This document shows positions 29,231 to 37,214 of a stretch of DNA of 64,000 nt, in pieces (within the stretch, counting starts at the first letter, position 1; every line of letters begins with the position of its first letter). The notes below the pieces were generated by a model that was not told the origin of the DNA, searched no databases, and saw only the letters and a program-made list of their open reading frames with translations. This DNA comes from Myroides sp. JBRI-B21084 (GTDB lineage Bacteria > Bacteroidota > Bacteroidia > Flavobacteriales > Flavobacteriaceae), in the NCBI RefSeq assembly GCF_030545015.1, contig NZ_CP120653.1, positions 2,418,001 through 2,482,000 on the forward strand, written 5' to 3'. The translations under genes were made by a program, and so were the position numbers.

Positions 29231-29581
29231 ATGTCATTAAACAAATCTGAAAGAAGACAAAGAATTCAATACAGAGTTAGAAAAACAATTAGCGGTACAG
29301 CTGCTAGACCACGTTTATCTGTATTTAGAAGTAATAAAGAAATCTATGCACAAATCATAGATGATGTGAACGGTGTAACTTTAGCTGCAGCTTCTTCTCG
29401 CGAAGCAGGTGTTGCTAAAGGAACTAAAATCGAAACTGCTGCATCAGTTGGTAAACTAATTGCAGAAAAGGCTTTAAAAGCGGGTATAGATACTATTTCT
29501 TTTGATAGAGGTGGAAACTTATACCACGGTCGTGTGAAATCATTAGCTGAAGGCGCAAGAGAAGCTGGATTAAAATTCTAA
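29231..29581 (+). CDS. rplR: 50S ribosomal protein L18
   Basis: The 116-residue protein binds 5S rRNA together with L5. Conserved: [38 protein letters not shown] and [28 protein letters not shown]. Basic N-terminus as expected for 5S binding. It starts 11 bases after rplF. Confidence 0.97.
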   Translation: MSLNKSERRQRIQYRVRKTISGTAARPRLSVFRSNKEIYAQIIDDVNGVTLAAASSREAGVAKGTKIETAASVGKLIAEKALKAGIDTISFDRGGNLYHGRVKSLAEGAREAGLKF

Positions 29582-29593
29582 TTGTAATTAGTT

Positions 29594-30118
29594 ATGTATC
29601 AAAATTATAAAAACGTAGAATATGTTAAACCAGCTGGTCTTGATTTAAAAGATCGTTTGGTTGCAGTTAATCGTGTTACCAAAGTAACTAAAGGGGGTAG
29701 AGCATTTGGCTTTTCTGCTGTAGTTGTAGTTGGTGACGAAAATGGTGTAGTTGGTCATGGTTTAGGAAAATCTAAAGATGTTTCTGAAGCTATTGCCAAA
29801 GCAGTTGAAGATGCTAAGAAAAACTTAGTTCGTATCCCATTACATGGAACAACAATTCCACATGAACAAAAAGGTAAATTTGGTGGTGCTCGTGTATTTT
29901 TAATGCCAGCATCAGTAGGTACCGGAGTTATTGCTGGAGGTAACGTACGTGCAGTATTAGAAGCTGTAGGTATTCACAATGTATTATCAAAATCTCAAGG
30001 TTCTTCTAACCCTCATAACGTAGTTAAAGCAACTTTTGATGCTTTATTAAATATGAGAAGCGCTGCTACAGTTGCAAAACAAAGAGGAATTTCTTTAGAG
30101 AAAGTATTTAAATCTTAA
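29594..30118 (+). CDS. rpsE: 30S ribosomal protein S5
   Basis: The 174-residue protein is at the mRNA entrance and affects accuracy. The double-stranded-RNA-binding N-terminal domain contains [36 protein letters not shown]. The C-terminal domain contains [20 protein letters not shown] and [22 protein letters not shown]. It starts 12 bases after rplR. Confidence 0.97.
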   Translation: MYQNYKNVEYVKPAGLDLKDRLVAVNRVTKVTKGGRAFGFSAVVVVGDENGVVGHGLGKSKDVSEAIAKAVEDAKKNLVRIPLHGTTIPHEQKGKFGGARVFLMPASVGTGVIAGGNVRAVLEAVGIHNVLSKSQGSSNPHNVVKATFDALLNMRSAATVAKQRGISLEKVFKS

Positions 30119-30129
30119 TTTTGAGTAGT

Positions 30130-30312
30130 ATGTCAAAAATTAAAGTAAAACAAGTTAGAAGCAAAATCAATTGTCCAGAAGATCAAAAAAGAACATTAGC
30201 AGCTTTAGGTCTTCGTAAATTAGGACAAGTTGTTGAGCATGATAATACACCAGCTATTGTAGGAATGGTAAAAAAAGTTCAACATTTAGTTTCTGTAGAA
30301 GAAATTAACTAA
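30130..30312 (+). CDS. rpmD: 50S ribosomal protein L30
   Basis: This 60-residue protein reads SKIKVKQVRSKINCPEDQKRTLAALGL, then RKLGQVVEHDNTPAIVGMVKKVQHLVSVEE. A TTG nine bases upstream is in frame, but the ATG at 30130 gives the normal start and length. It sits between rpsE and rplO, its usual place. Confidence 0.95.
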   Translation: MSKIKVKQVRSKINCPEDQKRTLAALGLRKLGQVVEHDNTPAIVGMVKKVQHLVSVEEIN

Positions 30313-30325
30313 TTTAATAGGAGTT

Positions 30326-30778
30326 ATGAATTTAAGTAATTTACAACCGGCAAACGGTTCTGTACATAATCAAAACAAAAGAGTAGGTCGTGGAGAAGGT
30401 TCTGGTAAAGGTGGAACTGCTGCACGTGGACATAAAGGTGCTAAATCTCGTTCAGGTTATTCTAAGAAAATTGGTTTTGAAGGTGGACAGATGCCTTTAC
30501 AGAGACGTGTTCCTAAATTTGGTTTTAAAAATATCAATAGAGTAGAGTATGTAGGTATTAATTTAGATACATTACAAACTTTAGTTGACAATGGAACAAT
30601 AACTGACGCATTAGATTTTAATGCATTAGTTGAAAACAGAATAGTTTCAAAAAATAGCTTAGTTAAGATTTTGGGTAGAGGAGAGCTTAAAGCAAAATTA
30701 AAAGTAACTGCTCATAAATTTACTGCAACAGCAAAAGCTGCTATCGAAGCGGCTGGTGGTGAGGCAATATCTTTATAA
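30326..30778 (+). CDS. rplO: 50S ribosomal protein L15
   Basis: The 150-residue late-assembly protein has a Gly/Arg-rich extended N-terminal arm (GRGEGSGKGGTAARGHKGAKSRSGY) that penetrates the rRNA core. It is followed by GFEGGQMPLQRRVPKFGF and a globular domain ending in AAGGEAISL. It is followed after 18 bases by secY, as in most bacteria. Confidence 0.97.
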   Translation: MNLSNLQPANGSVHNQNKRVGRGEGSGKGGTAARGHKGAKSRSGYSKKIGFEGGQMPLQRRVPKFGFKNINRVEYVGINLDTLQTLVDNGTITDALDFNALVENRIVSKNSLVKILGRGELKAKLKVTAHKFTATAKAAIEAAGGEAISL

Positions 30779-30796
30779 AAAAATCACTAACAAGTT

Positions 30797-32143
30797 ATGA
30801 AGAAGTTTTTTGAAACTTTAGCCAGTATTTGGAATATCGAAGAACTTAAGAATAAAATCTTAATAACTTTAGGTATGTTGCTTGTGTATCGTTTTGGTGC
30901 ACAAGTAACCTTACCAGGTATTGACGCTACAAAATTACATGCTTTATCAGATCAAACTGATCAAGGGATTGGATGGTTAATAAATGTGTTTACAGGAGGT
31001 GCGTTTTCGCAAGCTTCTATTTTTGCATTGGGTATCATGCCATATATCTCTGCGTCTATTGTAGTTCAGTTAATGGGTATAGCTGTACCTTATTTACAGA
31101 AACTTCAAAACGATGGTGAAAGTGGTAGAAAGAAGATGAATCAAATTACCAGATGGTTAACTATTGGTATTACCCTAGTACAAGGGCCAGGTTACATCTA
31201 TAATTTGTACAAACAATTACCACCTGATGCATTCTTATTAGGTTTTAATTCTTTTTCTTTCTTGTTCTCTTCAGTATTAATCTTAACTACAGGAACAGTG
31301 TTTGCTATGTGGTTAGGTGAAAAGATTACTGATAAAGGAATTGGAAATGGTATTTCATTACTAATTATGGTTGGTATTATTGCTAAATTACCTATGGCTT
31401 TCTTACAAGAAACGCAATCGCGTATGGTAGCAGGTAATGGTGGTCCAATGATGATAGTAATTGAGGTTATTATTTGGTTATTAATTATTATTGCATGTAT
31501 ATTTTTAACCATGGCAGTACGCAAAATTCCTGTACAATACGCTCGTAGAAGCGTTGCAGGTGAGTACGATGCGGCATCGGTTTCAGGAAACCGTCAATGG
31601 ATTCCTTTAAAATTAAACGCATCAGGTGTAATGCCAATTATCTTTGCACAAGCAATAATGTTTATACCACCAGTAATTGCTGGGTTATCCTCTTCAGACA
31701 GTGCACAAACTGTGACCACAATGTTTAGTAATATTTTTGGTTTAGAGTATAATTTAGTTTTTGCTTTGTTAATAATAATTTTTTCGTACTTTTACACCGC
31801 AATTACGGTACCTACTAATAAAATGGCCGATGATTTAAAACGTAGCGGTGGTTTTATTCCTGGAATTAAGCCAGGACAAGAAACTGCAAGCTTTTTAGAT
31901 CGTATCATGTCATTAATTACGTTTCCAGGTTCGTTATTCCTTGCTGTAATTGCAGTTTTACCTGCAATAGCAGTATCGTTATTAGGAATACAACAAGGAT
32001 GGGCTATGTTTTATGGTGGAACATCATTATTAATCTTAGTAAGTGTTGTTATAGATACAATTCAGCAAATTAATGCTTATTTGTTAAACAAACAGTACGA
32101 CGGTTTGATGAAAAGCGGAAAAAATAGAAAAGCAATTGCTTAA
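30797..32143 (+). CDS. secY: Sec translocon channel subunit SecY
   Basis: The 448-residue inner-membrane protein has ten predicted transmembrane segments. It forms the channel through which signal-peptide proteins (many in this window) are exported. Conserved: the plug and first segments around GGAFSQASIFALGIMPYISASIVVQL, the cytosolic loop with KMNQITRWLT, KLNASGVMPIIFAQAI and FYGGTSLLILVSVVIDTIQQ near the end. Standard place after rplO. No adk or map gene follows; infA comes next, three bases later. Confidence 0.97.
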   Translation: MKKFFETLASIWNIEELKNKILITLGMLLVYRFGAQVTLPGIDATKLHALSDQTDQGIGWLINVFTGGAFSQASIFALGIMPYISASIVVQLMGIAVPYLQKLQNDGESGRKKMNQITRWLTIGITLVQGPGYIYNLYKQLPPDAFLLGFNSFSFLFSSVLILTTGTVFAMWLGEKITDKGIGNGISLLIMVGIIAKLPMAFLQETQSRMVAGNGGPMMIVIEVIIWLLIIIACIFLTMAVRKIPVQYARRSVAGEYDAASVSGNRQWIPLKLNASGVMPIIFAQAIMFIPPVIAGLSSSDSAQTVTTMFSNIFGLEYNLVFALLIIIFSYFYTAITVPTNKMADDLKRSGGFIPGIKPGQETASFLDRIMSLITFPGSLFLAVIAVLPAIAVSLLGIQQGWAMFYGGTSLLILVSVVIDTIQQINAYLLNKQYDGLMKSGKNRKAIA

Positions 32144-32146
32144 TTT

Positions 32147-32362
32147 ATGGCAAAACAATCAGCAATAGAACAAGACGGTTCAATTATAGAAGCATTATCA
32201 AATGCTATGTTCCGTGTAGAATTAGAGAACGGACATATAGTAATTGCTCATATTTCTGGTAAAATGCGTATGCATTATATCAAATTATTACCTGGTGATA
32301 AAGTGAAATTAGAAATGAGCCCTTACGATTTGTCTAAAGCAAGAATTACTTATAGATATTAA
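32147..32362 (+). CDS. infA: Translation initiation factor IF-1
   Basis: The 71-residue OB-fold protein binds the A site of the 30S subunit during initiation. Conserved: [62 protein letters not shown] sequence with the [11 protein letters not shown] core. It lies three bases after secY and is followed by rpmJ. Confidence 0.97.
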   Translation: MAKQSAIEQDGSIIEALSNAMFRVELENGHIVIAHISGKMRMHYIKLLPGDKVKLEMSPYDLSKARITYRY

Positions 32363-32373
32363 AGGCTGTTAAA

Positions 32374-32490
32374 ATGAAAGTAAGAGCATCAGTAAAGAAA
32401 AGAAGTGCAGAATGCATTATTGTACGTAGAAAAGGAAGATTATACGTTATTAATAAAAAGAATCCTAGATTTAAACAAAGACAAGGATAA
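32374..32490 (+). CDS. rpmJ: 50S ribosomal protein L36, zinc-free form
   Basis: This 38-residue gene is easily missed because of its size. It begins with the universal [11 protein letters not shown] and ends in FKQRQG. The usual CXXC...C...H zinc ligands are lost: one Cys remains (SAEC), and the later Cys and His positions read Asn and Phe. This is the zinc-independent type, matching the zinc-free S14 upstream. It sits between infA and rpsM, its standard place. Confidence 0.95.
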
Positions 32491-32492
32491 TT

Positions 32493-32867
32493 ATGGCAAG
32501 AATAGCAGGGGTAGATATACCTAAAAATAAAAGAGGAATTATTGCTTTAACTTACATTTTTGGTGTAGGTTTAAGTAGAGCAAAAGAGGTGTTGGCAACA
32601 GCTAACGTAAACGAAGATAAAAAAGTTTCTGAGTGGAACGATGATGAAATCGGTGCTATTCGTGAAGCGGTATCTCATTACAAAATTGAAGGTGAATTAC
32701 GTTCAGAAGTATCTTTAAACATTAAACGTTTAATGGATATTGGTTGTCAACGTGGTATCCGTCATAGAGCTGGTCTTCCATTAAGAGGACAAAGAACTAA
32801 AAACAACTCTAGAACAAGAAAAGGTAAAAGAAAAACTGTTGCTAACAAGAAAAAAGCAACTAAATAA
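32493..32867 (+). CDS. rpsM: 30S ribosomal protein S13
   Basis: The 124-residue head protein contacts the P-site tRNA and the large subunit. Conserved: [26 protein letters not shown], the helix-turn region [40 protein letters not shown] tail. It starts two bases after rpmJ and begins the alpha-operon section. Confidence 0.97.
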   Translation: MARIAGVDIPKNKRGIIALTYIFGVGLSRAKEVLATANVNEDKKVSEWNDDEIGAIREAVSHYKIEGELRSEVSLNIKRLMDIGCQRGIRHRAGLPLRGQRTKNNSRTRKGKRKTVANKKKATK

Positions 32868-32875
32868 TAAGTAGT

Positions 32876-33259
32876 ATGGCTAAAGCAAATACAAAAAAAC
32901 GTAAAGTTATAGTTGAGTCTACTGGTGAAGCTCATATCAATGCAACATTTAACAACATCATTATTTCGTTAACAAACAAAAAAGGTGAAGTTATTTCTTG
33001 GTCATCAGCTGGTAAAATGGGATTCCGTGGATCTAAAAAGAACACGCCTTATGCAGCACAAATGGCAGCAGAAGATTGCGGTAAAGTAGCTTTAGAGGCA
33101 GGACTTAAAAAAGTAAAAGTTTACGTTAAAGGACCTGGAAACGGTAGAGAATCTGCAATTCGTTCTATCCACAACAGTGGTATCGAAGTAACAGAAATCA
33201 TCGACATTACTCCAATTCCTCACAACGGATGTCGTCCTCCAAAAAGAAGAAGAGTTTAA
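32876..33259 (+). CDS. rpsK: 30S ribosomal protein S11
   Basis: The 127-residue platform protein near the Shine-Dalgarno helix reads [57 protein letters not shown] sequence and ends [15 protein letters not shown], the universal S11 tail. Downstream is an 89-base leader before rpsD. Confidence 0.97.
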   Translation: MAKANTKKRKVIVESTGEAHINATFNNIIISLTNKKGEVISWSSAGKMGFRGSKKNTPYAAQMAAEDCGKVALEAGLKKVKVYVKGPGNGRESAIRSIHNSGIEVTEIIDITPIPHNGCRPPKRRRV

Positions 33260-33280
33260 TTTTATATTGTAGTATAACCT

Positions 33281-33345
33281 AAGGTAGGAAACGATTATCG
33301 GAGGATGAGACCTGAATTCATAATCCCTACCTTTTTTATTTTTTT
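33281..33345 (+). promoter_or_regulatory. Structured leader/attenuator-like RNA upstream of rpsD
   Basis: Nested pairings can be traced: AAGGTAGG (33281-33288) with CCTACCTT (33326-33333), GATTAT (33293-33298) with ATAATC (33320-33325), and AGG (33302-33304) with CCT (33311-33313). Together they form one long irregular hairpin with internal loops, directly followed by a T-rich run ending at the rpsD start (33349). The form fits either an intrinsic terminator/attenuator or a protein-binding leader. S4 (the product of rpsD) is a known autoregulator in other bacteria. Confidence 0.6.
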
Positions 33346-33348
33346 AAA

Positions 33349-33954
33349 ATGGCAAGATATACTGGTCCACAAACAAAAATCGCTCGTAAATTCGGAGAAG
33401 CAATCTTCGGAGATGATAGAGCATTCGAAAAAAGAAATTACCCTCCAGGGCAACATGGTTTAGCTAAAAAGAGAGGTAAAAAATCTGAATACGCAATTCA
33501 GTTAATGGAGAAACAAAAAGCTAAATACATCTATGGTGTTTTAGAAAAGCAATTCCGTAATATGTTTAAAAAAGCATCTGCTGCTAAAGGTGTAACAGGT
33601 GAAGTTTTAATTCAGTTATGTGAATCACGTTTAGACAATGTTGTTTACAGAATGGGTATCGCTCCTTCTCGTCGTGCAGCTCGTCAAATTGTTTCTCACA
33701 GACACGTTACCGTTAACGGTGAGTTAGTTAACATTCCTTCATATCAATTAAAAGCTGGTGATAAAGTAGCTGTTCGTGAAAAATCAAAATCTTTAGATGC
33801 AATCGAACGTTCATTATCTAATTCTAGCGCTGTTTACGAATGGATTACTTGGAATAACGAAACGAAAGAAGGTACATTTGTAAGTGTTCCTGCTAGACTT
33901 CAAGTTCCAGAAAACATTAAAGAGCAGTTAATCGTAGAGTTGTACAACAAATAA
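33349..33954 (+). CDS. rpsD: 30S ribosomal protein S4
   Basis: The 201-residue primary 16S binder initiates 5'-domain assembly. The N-terminal part lacks a CXXC zinc motif ([21 protein letters not shown]). The S4 RNA-binding domain holds [35 protein letters not shown]4 is the regulator of the alpha operon in other bacteria, which makes the structured leader just upstream notable. It is followed 25 bases later by rpoA. Confidence 0.97.
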   Translation: MARYTGPQTKIARKFGEAIFGDDRAFEKRNYPPGQHGLAKKRGKKSEYAIQLMEKQKAKYIYGVLEKQFRNMFKKASAAKGVTGEVLIQLCESRLDNVVYRMGIAPSRRAARQIVSHRHVTVNGELVNIPSYQLKAGDKVAVREKSKSLDAIERSLSNSSAVYEWITWNNETKEGTFVSVPARLQVPENIKEQLIVELYNK

Positions 33955-33979
33955 TAATTGACATTCAGTCGAAATACAC

Positions 33980-34972
33980 ATGGCAATATTTAATTTTCAA
34001 AAGCCCGACAAAGTTATCATGATTGATTCAACCGATTTTAAAGGGAAATTCGAATTTCGTCCTTTAGAACCTGGTTATGGATTAACTATTGGTAATGCAC
34101 TAAGAAGAGTACTTCTGTCATCATTAGAAGGATACGCAATAACTTCGGTACGTATTGAAGGTGTTGAGCATGAGTTTTCTACTATTTCTGGTGTTGTTGA
34201 GGATGTAACAGAAATTATCTTAAACTTAAAACAAGTACGTTTTAAACGTCAGATTGAAGATGTAGATAATGAATCTGTTAGCATATCATTCACAGGAAAA
34301 GATCAATTAACAGCAGGTGATTTCCAAAAATTTATCTCTGGTTTTCAAGTTCTAAATCCTGATTTAGTAATTTGTAACTTAGATAGTAAAGTAACTATTA
34401 ATATGGAACTTTCTATTGAAAAAGGTAGAGGATATGTACCAGCAGAAGAGAATAGAAAGCCAAATGCACCTTTTGGAACAATTTATACAGACTCTATTTA
34501 TACGCCTGTAAAAAATGTTAAATACGCAATAGAAAACTATCGTGTAGAACAAAAAACCGATTATGAAAAATTAGTTTTTGATATCGTTACCGATGGATCT
34601 ATCCACCCTAAAGATGCTTTAACAGAAGCTGCTAAAACTTTGATTCATCATTTTATGTTATTCTCTGATGAAAGAATCACTTTAGAGGCCGATGAAATTG
34701 CTCAAACTGAATCATACGATGAGGAATCATTACATATGAGACAGCTTCTGAAAACAAAATTGGTAGATTTAGATCTTTCAGTAAGAGCATTAAATTGTTT
34801 AAAAGCGGCTGAAGTTGATACATTAGGCGATTTAGTTTCTTATAACAAAAACGATTTAATGAAATTTAGAAACTTCGGAAAGAAATCTTTAACTGAACTT
34901 GAAGAATTAGTACAAGTTAAAGGTTTAACTTTTGGAATGGATCTATCAAAATACAAATTAGATAAAGAATAA
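33980..34972 (+). CDS. rpoA: RNA polymerase alpha subunit
   Basis: The 330-residue protein has an N-terminal dimerisation domain ([25 protein letters not shown], the contact with beta). A flexible linker leads to the C-terminal domain for DNA and activators ([45 protein letters not shown]). The family's usual length is retained. It lies between rpsD and rplQ as in nearly all bacteria. Confidence 0.97.
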   Translation: MAIFNFQKPDKVIMIDSTDFKGKFEFRPLEPGYGLTIGNALRRVLLSSLEGYAITSVRIEGVEHEFSTISGVVEDVTEIILNLKQVRFKRQIEDVDNESVSISFTGKDQLTAGDFQKFISGFQVLNPDLVICNLDSKVTINMELSIEKGRGYVPAEENRKPNAPFGTIYTDSIYTPVKNVKYAIENYRVEQKTDYEKLVFDIVTDGSIHPKDALTEAAKTLIHHFMLFSDERITLEADEIAQTESYDEESLHMRQLLKTKLVDLDLSVRALNCLKAAEVDTLGDLVSYNKNDLMKFRNFGKKSLTELEELVQVKGLTFGMDLSKYKLDKE

Positions 34973-35036
34973 ATTACTTCATATTTTGCGCTCCTAATTA
35001 TGGATTGATGCAAGATGAAGCTAAAAAGAAGACGTC

Positions 35037-35525
35037 ATGAGACACGGAAAAAAAGTAAATCACTTAAGCAGACAAGCTAGTCACAGAAAAGCAATGTTAG
35101 CTAATATGGCTTGTTCTTTAATTGAACATAAGCGTATTAACACTACTGTTGCTAAAGCTAAAGCTTTAAAACAATTTGTTGAGCCTTTAGTAACTAAATC
35201 TAAAACAGACGATACTCACAACCGTCGTATTGTTTTTTCTTACTTAAGAGATAAATATGCTGTAACTGAATTATTCAGAGAAGTAGCACCTAAAGTAGGA
35301 GATCGTCCGGGAGGATATACACGTATTATTAAATTAGGAAATCGTTTAGGAGATAACGCTGAAATGGCGATGATTGAATTAGTTGATTTCAACGAAATTT
35401 ATAATGCAGGTAAAAAAGAAGTTAAAAAAGCTACAACTAGAAGAGGTAGAAAAAAAGCTGAACCAAAAGCTGACGCTACCCCTGCAACTGAAACTTCTAC
35501 TGAAGCTAATGAAACAAATGAATAA
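35037..35525 (+). CDS. rplQ: 50S ribosomal protein L17
   Basis: The 162-residue protein opens with [34 protein letters not shown] and carries the core [41 protein letters not shown]. An acidic/Ala/Thr-rich C-terminal tail of about 40 residues follows, as is common in Flavobacteriaceae. It is the last gene of the ribosomal super-cluster and is followed by a strong terminator. Confidence 0.97.
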   Translation: MRHGKKVNHLSRQASHRKAMLANMACSLIEHKRINTTVAKAKALKQFVEPLVTKSKTDDTHNRRIVFSYLRDKYAVTELFREVAPKVGDRPGGYTRIIKLGNRLGDNAEMAMIELVDFNEIYNAGKKEVKKATTRRGRKKAEPKADATPATETSTEANETNE

Positions 35526-35556
35526 TTTATTTAACATACATTATTCTATTATATTA

Positions 35557-35590
35557 AAAGGACAAACTTTTAAAGTTTGTCCTTTTTTTT
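35557..35590 (+). terminator. Terminator at the end of the ribosomal super-cluster
   Basis: AAAGGACAAACTTT and AAAGTTTGTCCTTT are perfect complements and are followed by a run of T, 31 bases after the rplQ stop. Confidence 0.92.
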
Positions 35591-35615
35591 ATGCTTTTTT
35601 TTAAACTATTTGTAT

Positions 35616-35623
35616 TAATTTTG
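35616..35623 (+). promoter_or_regulatory. -7 box of the carA promoter
   Basis: TAATTTTG fits TANNTTTG. It lies 25 bases before the carA ATG and just beyond the rplQ terminator. No TTTG at the ideal distance is present. Confidence 0.5.
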
Positions 35624-35648
35624 TACACCATAACAACATCAACAAACA

Positions 35649-36755
35649 ATGAAATATACTTCTAAAGATAAAGCAATCGTACTTTTAAGCGATGGCACTA
35701 TTTTTTATGGAAAATCTGTAGGGATTAAAGGCACAACAACTGGTGAAATTTGTTTTAATACTGGAGTAACTGGTTATCAAGAAATTTTTACCGACCCTTC
35801 TTATTTTGGACAAATTATGTTATCTACCGTAGCACATATTGGTAATTATGGCGTGCATGAAGATGAAGTAGATTCTGACGGGATCAAAATTGCTGGTTTA
35901 GTTTGTAAAAATTTTAGTTCTAATTTTTCTCGTCCAGCTGCAAATGGTTCTTTATATGACTATTTTGAAAAGAAAAATTTAGTTGCAGTATCTGATGTAG
36001 ATACACGTGCGTTAGTAAGTTACATTCGCGATAATGGTGCTATGAATGCTGTAATTTCTACCGACGGTAAATCAATTGAAGAATTAAAAGAAATTTTAGC
36101 AGCTGTTCCTAACATGAATGGTTTAGAATTAGCTTCTAAAGTATCTACAAAAGAGCCTTACTTCTATGGCGATGAAAATGCAACGTACAAAGTAGCCGCT
36201 TTAGATTTTGGTATAAAGACAAATATCTTGCGTTGCCTTGCAGCACGTGATTGTTATGTAAAGGTGTATCCTTACAACGCAACCCTTGAAGATTTAAATT
36301 CTTTTAACCCTGATGGCTATTTCTTATCTAATGGTCCAGGTGATCCACAACCATTAACCGAAGTTATTAAAACGGCTAAAGATATTATTGCAACAAATAA
36401 ACCCGTTTTTGGAATTTGTCTAGGTCATCAAATTATTGCTTTATCGCAAGGTGTAAATACCTATAAAATGTTTAACGGTCACCGCGGTATTAATCATCCA
36501 ATAATGAACGCAATTTCAGGTAAGGGTGAAATAACGTCACAAAACCACGGTTTTGCAGTTGTGCGTGAAGAAGTGGAACAAAACCCAAATTTAGAAATTA
36601 CGCATTATCATTTAAATGACAATACCGTTGCTGGTATCCGTTTAAAAGATAAACAAGTTTTTTCGGTACAATACCACCCAGAATCTTCACCAGGACCAAA
36701 CGATTCAAAATATCTTTTTGATGAATTTGTTTCGTATATGAAAGAACAAAAATAA
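35649..36755 (+). CDS. carA: Carbamoyl-phosphate synthase small (glutaminase) subunit
   Basis: The 368-residue class-I amidotransferase subunit has an N-terminal domain with GEICFNTGVTGYQEIFTDPSYFGQI. The C-terminal glutaminase has the nucleophile in GICLGHQIIALS, plus the His-Glu pair in YHPESSPGPND. It releases ammonia from glutamine for the CarB subunit, feeding pyrimidine and arginine synthesis. carB is not in this window, so the subunits are encoded apart or carB is beyond it. carA directly after rplQ is a familiar order in Flavobacteriaceae. Confidence 0.96.
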   Translation: MKYTSKDKAIVLLSDGTIFYGKSVGIKGTTTGEICFNTGVTGYQEIFTDPSYFGQIMLSTVAHIGNYGVHEDEVDSDGIKIAGLVCKNFSSNFSRPAANGSLYDYFEKKNLVAVSDVDTRALVSYIRDNGAMNAVISTDGKSIEELKEILAAVPNMNGLELASKVSTKEPYFYGDENATYKVAALDFGIKTNILRCLAARDCYVKVYPYNATLEDLNSFNPDGYFLSNGPGDPQPLTEVIKTAKDIIATNKPVFGICLGHQIIALSQGVNTYKMFNGHRGINHPIMNAISGKGEITSQNHGFAVVREEVEQNPNLEITHYHLNDNTVAGIRLKDKQVFSVQYHPESSPGPNDSKYLFDEFVSYMKEQK

Positions 36756-36776
36756 GTTATTTAATATTTTACACAC

Positions 36777-36812
36777 AAAACCCTTTCAATTTATTTCTGA
36801 AAGGGTTTTTCT
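36777..36812 (+). terminator. Terminator after carA
   Basis: AAAACCCTTTCA pairs with TGAAAGGGTTTTT around a 9-base loop and is followed by T-rich DNA. It ends 14 bases before the next start codon. Confidence 0.85.
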
Positions 36813-36826
36813 TAACTTTTTTATTT

Positions 36827-37144
36827 ATGAATATTACAGATTTACATAAATTACCTTTTTCTCATATATTGGGATATATTGATGATTTATACAACCACAC
36901 ACCAACAGCTTTTAAAAACGGTGAATTACAAAATGCGGCTTCTGAAAATCAAGGTAGTGCAAAAATTTTTTATTTTGCCAAGATGAATAATTTATCTAAG
37001 AATGATACCCTTTTGTTATTTTCAGAACATTATCAAGCAGTTTTAGATGATTTAGAGGGTACATCGCATCAAAATATTCGCAATTTTATGAAATTTGGTA
37101 TAGAAGGACTTGTTTTTGAAAATGCTGCTTTACATTTAAAATAA
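36827..37144 (+). CDS. HopJ type III effector-family protein
   Basis: The 105-residue protein contains the full HopJ-family (PF08888) pattern: YNHTPTAFKNGELQNAASENQGSAKIFYFAKMNNLS, then EHYQAVLDDLEGTSHQNIRNFMKFG. The name comes from a Pseudomonas effector. In free-living Bacteroidota it is an ordinary cytosolic protein of unknown role, with no secretion signal and no type III system nearby. It is flanked by terminators on both sides and probably transcribed alone. Confidence 0.85.
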   Translation: MNITDLHKLPFSHILGYIDDLYNHTPTAFKNGELQNAASENQGSAKIFYFAKMNNLSKNDTLLLFSEHYQAVLDDLEGTSHQNIRNFMKFGIEGLVFENAALHLK

Positions 37145-37164
37145 CATTTCAATGATAAAAAAAG

Positions 37165-37198
37165 AAGGCTCGGATTTTTACATCCGAGCCTTTTTTAT
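37165..37198. terminator. Bidirectional terminator after the HopJ-family gene
   Basis: AAGGCTCGGAT and ATCCGAGCCTT pair around TTTTAC, with A-run before and T-run after. It separates the convergent HopJ-family gene and the helix-repeat gene. Confidence 0.88.
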
Positions 37199-37214
37199 TG
37201 AAAAAAGAGTGATT

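Noticed and set aside
33281-33345. Possible tRNA between rpsK and rpsD
   Set aside because: There is no cloverleaf, anticodon arm or CCA; the pairings form a single long hairpin with a T-run.
35383-35604. Small frame overlapping the rplQ 3' end and its terminator
   Set aside because: It lies in another frame of a conserved gene and runs through the terminator hairpin.
36827-37144. HopJ-family gene as evidence of a type III secretion system or pathogen
   Set aside because: The family is widespread in non-pathogenic Bacteroidota; no secretion genes nearby.
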